Shown here in pieces: positions 42,983 to 50,287 of a stretch of DNA of 64,000 bases. The notes under the pieces were generated by a model. It was given only the letters and a program-made list of their open reading frames with translations, did not search any database and was not told the origin of the DNA. The stretch's first letter is position 1. Each line of letters starts with the position of its first letter. The translations under genes and the position numbers were made by a program. Origin of the DNA: Pseudoalteromonas sp049257235. GTDB lineage: Bacteria > Pseudomonadota > Gammaproteobacteria > Enterobacterales > Alteromonadaceae. Where the stretch lies: contig NZ_JBMMUF010000008.1 in NCBI RefSeq assembly GCF_049257235.1, forward strand, positions 100,677 through 164,676, read 5' to 3'.

Positions 42983-43099
42983 GATGACACTAACTTGATG
43001 ACACAAAACGTTATTATGGCGCGCAATAGCGCCTATAAACAACCGAGTAGTTCGGAAATAAAAAGGGGCGTCTAGCCCCATGTTTCTCAATAGCGTTGT

Positions 43100-44011
43100 T
43101 TAAAGGAGTAAATGCGTATTAAAAAACGCGAGGGTGTGCTGCCACGCCAGCTCTGCATTCTCTTTGTCATAGCGGGCTGTGGAGTCATTATGAAAGCCAT
43201 GCTTGGCGCCTTTATACATATGCATTTGGTAAGGAACTCCTTGCGCCTTCAAGTCTTTTTCATAATCGGGCCACGTGTTGTTTACGCGCTCATCAAGTTC
43301 TCCAAGCTGGATGAGTAAGGGCGCTTTAATATTCTTGCGCAGTGCTTCGCTCGCTGGGGTGCCATAAAAAGGCACGCCTGCGCTTAGCAAATCACTCTCT
43401 ACAGCGGCAAGATAATTGACAATGTAGCCACCGAAACAAAAGCCCACCGCACCCAATTTGCCATTGCTTAAGGGATGTGCTTTTAAGAAACGGGCGGCGG
43501 CGACGAAGTCGTTCTGAATTTTCTCTCTATCCATAGAGCGCTGCATTGCTCTGCCATCATCGTCATTGCCCGGATAACCGCCCAGCGGATACAGCGCATC
43601 AGGTGCGAAAGCGATGAACCCTGCTTTGGCTAAACGCCGTGCCACATCTTTGATATAGGGATTCAGGCCTCTATTTTCATGCACTACGAGTACAACAGGC
43701 CAGGAGGCTTTGTCGCTGGCGTTGTTGCTTTGTGGGATGACTAAGTAGCCCTGACCAGTACCGTGGCCTTTAGGGGATTCAAAGGTTGTATAGTTGGCCT
43801 TTATGTCTGGGTCGTTAAAGGACACTTGCTCGGCGAGTGCATAGTTTGGCAGCAGTGCGCTGGTGAGTAGCGCCATGGAGTAACCTGCTGCGACTAGGGT
43901 ACCTAACTTCTTCATAAAGGTGCGCCTGTCCATTAAGCCATGCGCATATTCGTCGTACCAATCAAAGGCTTCTTTGGGGATGTGGTCATTGCCTTGGTAG
44001 CTCATATCCAT
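43100..44011 (-). CDS. Dienelactone hydrolase-family protein with Tat signal
   Basis: 303 residues. A twin-arginine motif DRRTFMKKLG at residue 28 precedes a hydrophobic segment (LVAAGYSMALLTSALL), so the enzyme is probably exported folded. The alpha/beta hydrolase domain has HENRGLNPYI (oxyanion region), nucleophile Cys in GFCFGG near 193, Asp in LGELDERV near 240 and His in KGAKHGF near 271. That Cys-Asp-His triad is the dienelactone hydrolase type; E. coli YghX is similar. Substrate unknown. Confidence 0.87.
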   Translation of the reverse strand: MDMSYQGNDHIPKEAFDWYDEYAHGLMDRRTFMKKLGTLVAAGYSMALLTSALLPNYALAEQVSFNDPDIKANYTTFESPKGHGTGQGYLVIPQSNNASDKASWPVVLVVHENRGLNPYIKDVARRLAKAGFIAFAPDALYPLGGYPGNDDDGRAMQRSMDREKIQNDFVAAARFLKAHPLSNGKLGAVGFCFGGYIVNYLAAVESDLLSAGVPFYGTPASEALRKNIKAPLLIQLGELDERVNNTWPDYEKDLKAQGVPYQMHMYKGAKHGFHNDSTARYDKENAELAWQHTLAFFNTHLLL

Positions 44012-44106
44012 GTCCTGTAAGTTATTGGTTTAGCGGTTAAGTGTAGACCAAGAAGCACACTTAGTTGTGCCCCTATCGAGCAGATTGATACGCGCTAAAA
44101 TTGTAT

Positions 44107-45033
44107 TTAGTCCACATCCAATAAGGTGTGACGTAGCCCTGCTTCATAGCGTGTGATTTCAAAATCAGGAAAGCGTGTTTTGAATTTTGTCGAATCAAAG
44201 AGGTTATCTGCAGTGTATCGCCCTAACAGCTCTTTGGTTTCACGTACTTGCTTGTTAAATAGGCCAATTAGGGTGTGTTGCCAAGGCTTTAAAACAGTGT
44301 AGCCACAAGGACGATTCAATATACTTTGTGCAAGAGTAATTATTTCTGCGTAGGTAAGGCGATTGTCGTCACAGGGGAGGTGCCACGTTTGATTATAAGC
44401 ATCAGGAGTATTACCCAGTAGCGCCATTGCTCTACTTGCATCAGGTGTATAAATCAAAGTGCGCAGGGTATCGTCGCGCATAAAAACGAGTGCCTTTTTG
44501 CCTGATTTTAGTTTGTCTAATACCGTTGCGTTGGTGATGCTTTGGGTTTTGCTCGGGCCGTAAAACTCAGGCGCACGACAGATCATGGCTTCGATTTGAT
44601 GGTTGTCCATCGCGGTTAATAACATCTGTGCTGCTTGAGCGCGCGCATGGCCTTTGCTGCCATGGGGCTCAAAAGGTGATGACTCGCTCTGCAATTGCGC
44701 ACTTTGTTGGTACATGTAGGTATTATCAAAGTACACAAGTTTTGCTTTATGGTGCGCGCACGCTTTGATGACATTAGCCATCATGATGGGCCATTGCTTT
44801 AACCAAAGCGCCGAATCTATCGGCATTCCTGCACATAGGTAAACAATATGAGAGCCCGCAATGGCGCGCTCAGTTTGCGCATAATCGAGCAGATCAGCAC
44901 TGACGATTTCATCACTGGGATGAACCTTGTTGGGATTGCGACTCACTAGGCGAATACTCTGCGTATATTCTTGGCGTAAAACCTGCGCTAATTCAGTACC
45001 TATTTGCCCATTTGCGCCCAAAATAGTTTGCAT
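44107..45033 (-). CDS. NAD(P)-dependent epimerase/dehydratase-like protein
   Basis: 308 residues with an N-terminal Rossmann fold ILGANGQIGTELAQ (residues 4-17, the GxxGxxG pattern). The usual YxxxK is replaced: the region reads VYFDNTYMYQQ then SKGHARAQA, so the catalytic tyrosine and lysine are not clear and the protein may be an atypical extended SDR or NmrA-like sensor. RAPEFYGP matches the substrate-side block. Single gene whose upstream DNA holds a glutathione transferase remnant. Confidence 0.75.
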   Translation of the reverse strand: MQTILGANGQIGTELAQVLRQEYTQSIRLVSRNPNKVHPSDEIVSADLLDYAQTERAIAGSHIVYLCAGMPIDSALWLKQWPIMMANVIKACAHHKAKLVYFDNTYMYQQSAQLQSESSPFEPHGSKGHARAQAAQMLLTAMDNHQIEAMICRAPEFYGPSKTQSITNATVLDKLKSGKKALVFMRDDTLRTLIYTPDASRAMALLGNTPDAYNQTWHLPCDDNRLTYAEIITLAQSILNRPCGYTVLKPWQHTLIGLFNKQVRETKELLGRYTADNLFDSTKFKTRFPDFEITRYEAGLRHTLLDVD

Positions 45034-45044
45034 CTTATTGACTC

Positions 45045-45150
45045 CTAGTAGTTCATTGCTTGGAACCGAGGCTGGGAGGCAATATCCTCAAGCCACCGCA
45101 CAATATCAGGGTAGGTTTGCAAATTAAAACACGCCCTAATTATTGTTTGC
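45045..45150 (-). pseudogene. 3' remnant of a glutathione S-transferase gene
   Basis: Reading the minus strand gives about 35 codons ending in TAG at 45045: FNLQTYPDIVRWLEDIA then SQPRFQAMNY. This is the usual C-terminal helix of GSTs (YPxIxRWLxxIxxRPxFQ). No upstream coding part remains; an in-frame stop lies about 13 codons further up. A deletion seems to have left only the tail. Confidence 0.55.
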
Positions 45151-45218
45151 GTTAGTTTCTGTTTTTATTAGCGCGTAAGTGTATCGCCAATATGCGTTAT
45201 AAGGACATCTACAAATTC

Positions 45219-45235
45219 TGTAAACCCCCTTTGCA
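45219..45235. repeat. 17-bp dispersed motif, copy 7
   Basis: TGTAAACCCCCTTTGCA, about 100 bp before the arfB start, in an otherwise empty gap. Confidence 0.6.
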
Positions 45236-45317
45236 GTTCACAAAAAAGAAGTGCGCTTTTTCCGATTAAGTCGCGATGTTACACTTATGCCTTCTTTGCA
45301 GTTATAACATTCACGGC

Positions 45318-45731
45318 ATGCTACAGATATCAAATAATGTCACCATTGATGAGTGGGAAGTGGAGCTTTCAGCTATTCGCTCACAAGGGAGTGGTGGTCA
45401 AAACGTTAATAAAGTGGCGACAGCCATACATTTGCGTTTTGATATTCATCGCTCGAAGTTGCCAGATTTCTATAAAGAGCGCTTGCTCGCCTATCGTGAT
45501 ACCCGCATTACCAAAGATGGCGTGATTGTGATCAAAGCACAAAGCCATCGCACGCAAGAGCTCAATAAAGAAGAAGCGCTAGCGCGTTTGAAAGAGCTTA
45601 TTTTAGCTGCAACTAAGGTGGAAAAGGCGCGCCGGGCGACTAAACCTACTCGCAGCTCTCAACGTAAACGCGTGGATAAAAAGGTACAGCGAGGGCGTAC
45701 AAAAGAGCTTAGAAAAATGCCTAAGATGTAG
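45318..45731 (+). CDS. arfB: Alternative ribosome-rescue factor ArfB (peptidyl-tRNA hydrolase)
   Basis: 137 residues from ATG 45318, which aligns with the E. coli YaeJ start; the frame is open from 45276. The release-factor GGQ motif lies in SQGSGGQNVNKVATAIHLRF (about 20-39), and the basic C-terminal tail (KKVQRGRTKELRKMPKM) is the part that enters the empty mRNA channel. ArfB hydrolyses peptidyl-tRNA on ribosomes stalled at mRNA ends. Confidence 0.93.
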   Translation: MLQISNNVTIDEWEVELSAIRSQGSGGQNVNKVATAIHLRFDIHRSKLPDFYKERLLAYRDTRITKDGVIVIKAQSHRTQELNKEEALARLKELILAATKVEKARRATKPTRSSQRKRVDKKVQRGRTKELRKMPKM

Positions 45732-45809
45732 GCATGACTTATACGATCTTTTTATTACCTCATTTTGTATCTATAATAAATCCAACGTATTGATACTTGG
45801 CCTAATAGC

Positions 45810-46304
45810 GTGCGCAAATCCAGTTCCGGTTTTACCCTTATTGAGCTCATCGTTGTGATTGTATTATTGGGAGTGCTCGCGGTGACCGTGGCACCCAAAG
45901 CGCTAAATTTAAAAACCGATGCCCGTATTGCCGCTTTGCAAAGCGCTGAAGCAGCGTTTAAAACGCTTGATACGTTGGTGTATGCAAAGGCGTTAATACA
46001 AAATCAAACTGGAGTCGATTCTGGCGTGTTCAATATTGATACCGATGATGATGGTAGCAATGATGTCATTGGTTATTATGGGCATATCAAGTTTGTTGGC
46101 TCTGTGCGTAATTTGCTTGAACTTGATGATTCTTTGGCAATTAGTAAATCATCCGGGCCAACATTTAGCACGGCTTACTACCTAATTTATTATGTAGATA
46201 CGCTCCCTACAGCGAATCAACGTTGCATGATAGAAGTCTTTTACCCAGATGCATCTGCGCTTAGCGCGCCAATTACAACAAATCTCGTTGTTGACGATTG
46301 TTAA
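45810..46304 (+). CDS. Type IV pilin / MSHA-like pseudopilin
   Basis: 164 residues with GTG start. The class III signal is short (MRKSSSG), with cleavage before FTLIELIVVIVLLGVLAV, which has Glu at +5. The C-terminal part has two cysteines (CMIEV and a final VDDC) forming the usual disulfide loop. Similar in layout to MshA major pilins, but no pilus assembly genes adjoin, so it is an orphan pilin probably served by machinery elsewhere. Confidence 0.88.
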   Translation: MRKSSSGFTLIELIVVIVLLGVLAVTVAPKALNLKTDARIAALQSAEAAFKTLDTLVYAKALIQNQTGVDSGVFNIDTDDDGSNDVIGYYGHIKFVGSVRNLLELDDSLAISKSSGPTFSTAYYLIYYVDTLPTANQRCMIEVFYPDASALSAPITTNLVVDDC

Positions 46305-46305
46305 A

Positions 46306-46328
46306 GGGAGCAGCGCTTCACTGCTCCC
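46306..46328. terminator. Bidirectional hairpin terminator
   Basis: 8-bp stem GGGAGCAG / CTGCTCCC with a 7-base loop between the convergent pilin and peptidase genes. Only short T runs. Confidence 0.65.
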
Positions 46329-46342
46329 ATTGAGCCACCAAA

Positions 46343-48388
46343 TTACTGCTCTTTATCTCCGTACTTTTCAAACCACCAAAGAATATAAGCGACTTTGGCC
46401 ATCAAATTAGATGGGCGCTTGGTGATGCCGTGTGACGCATCAGGAATACGTACCATGGCGGTATCTACACCTTGTAACTTCAGAGCTTGGTAATATTGTT
46501 CGGTTTCTGATATTGGGGTGCGGTAATCCGCTTCTCCGGTTAATAACATGGTTGGCGTTGTAACATTACCCACATAGCTAATAGGAGATCGTTTCATGTA
46601 ATGCTCAGTGTGATCCCAAGGTTTGCCAGGGAACCAATAGTCGGTAAAAAATGGATAGAAATCAGCAGTTAGCACGAAGCTGAACCAGTTGATAACGGGT
46701 TTTGCAACAACCGCTGCGGCAAATCTATCTGTGTGCCCAACAATCCATGAGGTTAACACTCCACCGCCTGAACCACCGGTCACAAATAACTTATCTTTAT
46801 CAATGAAGCCTTTAGCTAGCAGCGCATCTACACCTGTCATCAAGTCATCGAAATCATTACTTGGGTAGTTATGATGAATCGTTTGCGCAAACTCTTTACC
46901 GTATGAATCACTCCCTCTTGGATTCATATATAAAACTACATTGCCTTTTGCCGCAAAGAGCTGTGCTTCAGCACTGAAATGAGGGCCATAGTTGGCAACA
47001 GGACCACCGTGGATCTCAAGGATAAGCGGATACTTCTTGCTAGCATCAAACCCCGGCGGGTAGACAATCCACCCCTGAATATCGAGGCCATCATGTTGGG
47101 ATTTCACCCACAGCTCTTCAACTTTACCTAGATTTTTATGGCCAAGCGCATCGTCGTTTAGCTGTGTTAAACGACGTATTTCGGAGCGTTTGGTGATAGC
47201 AATATCAGCAGGCCGTTGAGTGTCTGCAAGAGTGAATGCTATCTCGCCATCTTCGCTGATATCAAAATCACCCCCTGAATACGGGCGCCCAAACGCCGTG
47301 CTACCTATTTTTTCGGTAATGAATTTGCGTTTCCCTTTCAAAGGCTGGTAGGCGAGGGTGGTTTGTCCTTCACTGTCGTAACTGAAATAAACCCCTTTGC
47401 TTGTGCTGTCCCATTGGATGCTTTCAACCGAGCGGTCTAGGTCATCAGTGATACTTTTTGTGTCCCTTGACTTTAAGTCACGAATGTATAGGCGCGTGTT
47501 TTCGTAGTTAGTGCGTTTATCGTCGTAGCCCGTGTAGGCAAGGTAGCGCCCGTTGGGCGACACCTGGGGCTGGTTGTCGGGACCGTTCCTGTCAGTAAGC
47601 GCGGTAATTTCTTTGGAGTCGAGATCCAGCGTATAGATTTCTGAATTAATCGGTTTTAATTTGGCATCATCATGGCGATTAGCTGAGAAATAAAGTGTTT
47701 TACCATCACCACTAAAGCTCAGTGTGCCACCATGATTGAAATCTCCATGGGTTAACTGATTAGCATTTCCCCCTTGGGCAGAGATGCTAAATAGGTGGCT
47801 AAAGCCCGCTTTGGTATAACCTGCGCCGTCAGCACGATAGTACACATCGTCAATGAACACAGCTGGGTCTGCCCATTTCGCACCTTGTGGTTTGCCGGGC
47901 AAGTTTACTGGGTTTTTCGCTGGCGCAGGCACAAACATACTAAAGACGAGGGATTTACCATCGGGTGCCCATGTCGGTTTAGAAGGGCTTTGGGTGAGAT
48001 TGCTTATTTTGCTCAGTGCCCCCGTTTTTAGCCATTTCACGTACAGCTGCGCGCTGCCATCTCTGGTTGAAATAAAAGCAAGACGGTCACCGCTGGGCGA
48101 CAATACTGGAGCGAAGTCTTGGTGCAACCCGCTCGTCACTGGCATCAGTGTTTTATCGTCAGTGCTTACTTGCCAAATATTGCTGAACTTGGTGTCAGTT
48201 TTAATATCCATGCGGTTGCGGACAAAAAAGACTTGTTCACCATCATCAGCAATATCGATTTGGTTGGCATATTCTAAGTCGAACACATCTTCAAGCTGCA
48301 GGGGGGTGAGCTCTGCTGCCATCGATAGGCTCCCTGAGGTGAGAGATAGAGCGCACGCAACGTGGCGCACAACATGTGTAAATTTCAT
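46343..48388 (-). CDS. S9-family prolyl oligopeptidase-like peptidase
   Basis: 681 residues from ATG 48388 (GAAGGA upstream). Signal peptide (HVACALSLTSGSLSMAAEL) for export. Residues about 35-400 form a WD40/PD40-like propeller (repeats such as LSPSGDRLAFIS and VSPNGRYLAYTG). The catalytic alpha/beta domain has nucleophile Ser in TGGSGGGVLTSWI near 548, Asp in LTGEADYRTP near 632 and His in DASHGI near 663. Likely an oligo- or dipeptidyl peptidase of the acylaminoacyl-peptidase group, releasing peptides for uptake. Confidence 0.92.
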   Translation of the reverse strand: MKFTHVVRHVACALSLTSGSLSMAAELTPLQLEDVFDLEYANQIDIADDGEQVFFVRNRMDIKTDTKFSNIWQVSTDDKTLMPVTSGLHQDFAPVLSPSGDRLAFISTRDGSAQLYVKWLKTGALSKISNLTQSPSKPTWAPDGKSLVFSMFVPAPAKNPVNLPGKPQGAKWADPAVFIDDVYYRADGAGYTKAGFSHLFSISAQGGNANQLTHGDFNHGGTLSFSGDGKTLYFSANRHDDAKLKPINSEIYTLDLDSKEITALTDRNGPDNQPQVSPNGRYLAYTGYDDKRTNYENTRLYIRDLKSRDTKSITDDLDRSVESIQWDSTSKGVYFSYDSEGQTTLAYQPLKGKRKFITEKIGSTAFGRPYSGGDFDISEDGEIAFTLADTQRPADIAITKRSEIRRLTQLNDDALGHKNLGKVEELWVKSQHDGLDIQGWIVYPPGFDASKKYPLILEIHGGPVANYGPHFSAEAQLFAAKGNVVLYMNPRGSDSYGKEFAQTIHHNYPSNDFDDLMTGVDALLAKGFIDKDKLFVTGGSGGGVLTSWIVGHTDRFAAAVVAKPVINWFSFVLTADFYPFFTDYWFPGKPWDHTEHYMKRSPISYVGNVTTPTMLLTGEADYRTPISETEQYYQALKLQGVDTAMVRIPDASHGITKRPSNLMAKVAYILWWFEKYGDKEQ

Positions 48389-48394
48389 ATTCAA

Positions 48395-48774
48395 TCCTTC
48401 GCACTAAACAGAACATTAGTTGTAGATTGACTGTTACACGATTGCAACTTGTTGCGCTGAGTGTATGGGGTAGCTCTTATTGGCGAGAAGAATAAAGTGA
48501 ATAGATTTTATAAATGCAGCTAACTCAATTGGGGTGCTAATTTTTATAGTGATAAGGGGCCGTTAACGCACAAGCATATTCGGTTTCATTGCTAAACTTG
48601 ATTAACAACGATTGTGGGGGATTGCTACTTGCTCATAATAAATTACAGCGACACCTTTTGCTTACATCTTTTAGCTAAGACTTTGTGTTAGCTTAAATTG
48701 GCGGCGTTAATTTGTGGTTTTGCGCCGATACCGTAAATAAACCAAACATCACTCAATTTATTTTTAGGAGAAAA
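48395..48774. other. Promoter region between S9 peptidase and nhaD
   Basis: No gene seen in these 380 bases. The part before nhaD holds a possible stem (GGCGG / CCGCC-like pairing around 48699-48730) and the Shine-Dalgarno sequence AGGAG at 48766. Confidence 0.4.
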
Positions 48775-48798
48775 GGGCCTGCACCGAGCCCACTGCAG
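48775..48798 (+). promoter_or_regulatory. Alternative hairpins between Shine-Dalgarno and nhaD start
   Basis: AGGAG (48766-48770) is 30 bases from the ATG, too far for normal use. In between, GGGC (48775-48778) can pair with GCCC (48788-48791), and CTGCA (48779-48783) with TGCAG (48794-48798); the two pairings exclude each other. Folding would shorten the distance to the start or switch translation. A cation-responsive leader is conceivable for an antiporter gene but is inference. Confidence 0.4.
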
Positions 48799-48800
48799 CT

Positions 48801-50228
48801 ATGAAGCAAATAATAATTACACTTATCACCTTGCTGTGCTCGTTTTCTGCTGTGGCGGCACAGGAAAGCACGGCGAATTTGAACCTCACTTCCACCACTG
48901 CCGGTTACGCGGCGCTCATTATTTTCACTATTGCCTACATCTTGGTCATGGCTGAAGAAAAGCTGCATATGCGCAAGTCTAAGCCTGTACTGGTTGCTGC
49001 AGGCTTGATATGGATTATCATCGCCAGTGTCTACCCCACTGAGCATGCTGCTGTGGTGGAGTCAGCGTTTCGCCATAACCTACTTGAATTTGCTGAGCTC
49101 ATGCTCTTTTTACTCGTAGCAATGACCTATATCAATGCCATGGAAGAGCGGCGGTTGTTTGATGCCCTGCGCGCATGGTTGCTTAAAAAAGGCTTCACCT
49201 ATAAGCAATTGTTTTGGATCACAGGCGCGTTAGCATTTTTTATCTCTCCTGTGGCGGATAACTTAACCACAGCACTGTTAATGTGCGCTGTGGTAATGAA
49301 AGTTGCTGAGCACGACAAAAAATTTGTGGCGTTGTGTTGCGTGAGCATTGTGGTTGCAGCGAATGCGGGCGGTGCTTTTAGTCCGTTTGGTGATATTACT
49401 ACGCTTATGGTGTGGCAAGCGGGGCAGGTGACCTTTACCGAGTTCTTGCGCTTGTTTATACCATCGCTTGTTAACTACCTAGTGCCTGCCATTGTGATGA
49501 GCTTCTTTATTGAAAACCGCACTCCGACAAGTGTCGACAACGACGTTGAATTAAAACGCGGTGCGCTGCGCATTACAGCGTTATTTTTGTTAACCGTTGC
49601 TACAGCCGTTGCATGCCATATCGTACTGCACCTGCCGCCTGTGCTTGGCATGATGATGGGCTTGGGTTATTTGCAATTCTTTGGCTATTACCTACGTATG
49701 ACCTTGCCAGGCTCTTTGGCGCGTAAACGTGCCATGGCTGAGCGTCAAGGAGATCAAAAGCGGCTATCGCAACTTGGTAGCGTGGTGCCATTTGATGTGT
49801 TCAGCAAAGTATCACGAGCCGAATGGGATACCTTATTATTCTTCTATGGCATTGTGCTGTGCGTTGGCGGGCTTGGTTTTATGGGGTATCTCAGCCTGCT
49901 TTCAGAGTCGTTATACGGCAACATGAGTGCGACCTTAGCAAACAGTATTCTCGGTGTGGTGTCGGCGGTTATTGATAACATTCCGGTGATGTTTGCAGTG
50001 CTGTCGATGGAGCCTGACATGTCCCATGGTCAGTGGTTGTTGATCACGCTCACTGCGGGCACTGGTGGTAGTTTATTGTCTATTGGCTCTGCCGCAGGCG
50101 TGGCACTGATGGGCCAAGCGCGAGGCTATTATTCATTTGCATCGCACCTAAAGTGGACACCTGTGATTGCTCTGGGTTACGTTGCCAGCATTGCCGTGCA
50201 CTTGTGGATCAATAAAGCGGTATTTTAG
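48801..50228 (+). CDS. nhaD: Na+/H+ antiporter NhaD
   Basis: 475 residues. A cleavable signal-like start (MKQIIITLITLLCSFSAVAA) precedes about 12 transmembrane helices. Family blocks: YILVMAEEKLHMRKSKPVL (about 50-68), ISPVADNLTTALLMC (about 148), AANAGGAFSPFGDITTLMVW (about 190) and VVSAVIDNIPVMFAVLSM (about 385). NhaD extrudes Na+ and Li+ at alkaline pH and is typical of marine and alkaliphilic bacteria. The start codon is fixed by the signal peptide although no close ribosome site exists. Confidence 0.94.
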   Translation: MKQIIITLITLLCSFSAVAAQESTANLNLTSTTAGYAALIIFTIAYILVMAEEKLHMRKSKPVLVAAGLIWIIIASVYPTEHAAVVESAFRHNLLEFAELMLFLLVAMTYINAMEERRLFDALRAWLLKKGFTYKQLFWITGALAFFISPVADNLTTALLMCAVVMKVAEHDKKFVALCCVSIVVAANAGGAFSPFGDITTLMVWQAGQVTFTEFLRLFIPSLVNYLVPAIVMSFFIENRTPTSVDNDVELKRGALRITALFLLTVATAVACHIVLHLPPVLGMMMGLGYLQFFGYYLRMTLPGSLARKRAMAERQGDQKRLSQLGSVVPFDVFSKVSRAEWDTLLFFYGIVLCVGGLGFMGYLSLLSESLYGNMSATLANSILGVVSAVIDNIPVMFAVLSMEPDMSHGQWLLITLTAGTGGSLLSIGSAAGVALMGQARGYYSFASHLKWTPVIALGYVASIAVHLWINKAVF

Positions 50229-50235
50229 TCATATA

Positions 50236-50275
50236 AGGCGCGTATTCACTCACGCTTAACGAATATGCGCCTTCA
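50236..50275. terminator. Hairpin between nhaD and a TonB receptor gene
   Basis: Arms AAGGCGCGTATTC and GAATATGCGCCTT (12 of 13 paired) with a 13-base loop between convergent genes. No long T run. Confidence 0.6.
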
Positions 50276-50287
50276 TGATGCACCCGG

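Noticed and set aside
47853..48407. 184-codon open frame opposite the S9 peptidase gene
   Set aside because: Lies fully antisense to a gene with complete family motifs; its product is low-complexity and matches no family.
48775..48798. H-type pseudoknot before nhaD
   Set aside because: The pairing order would allow it, but there is no base between the first two strands to cross the groove, so I describe alternative hairpins instead.
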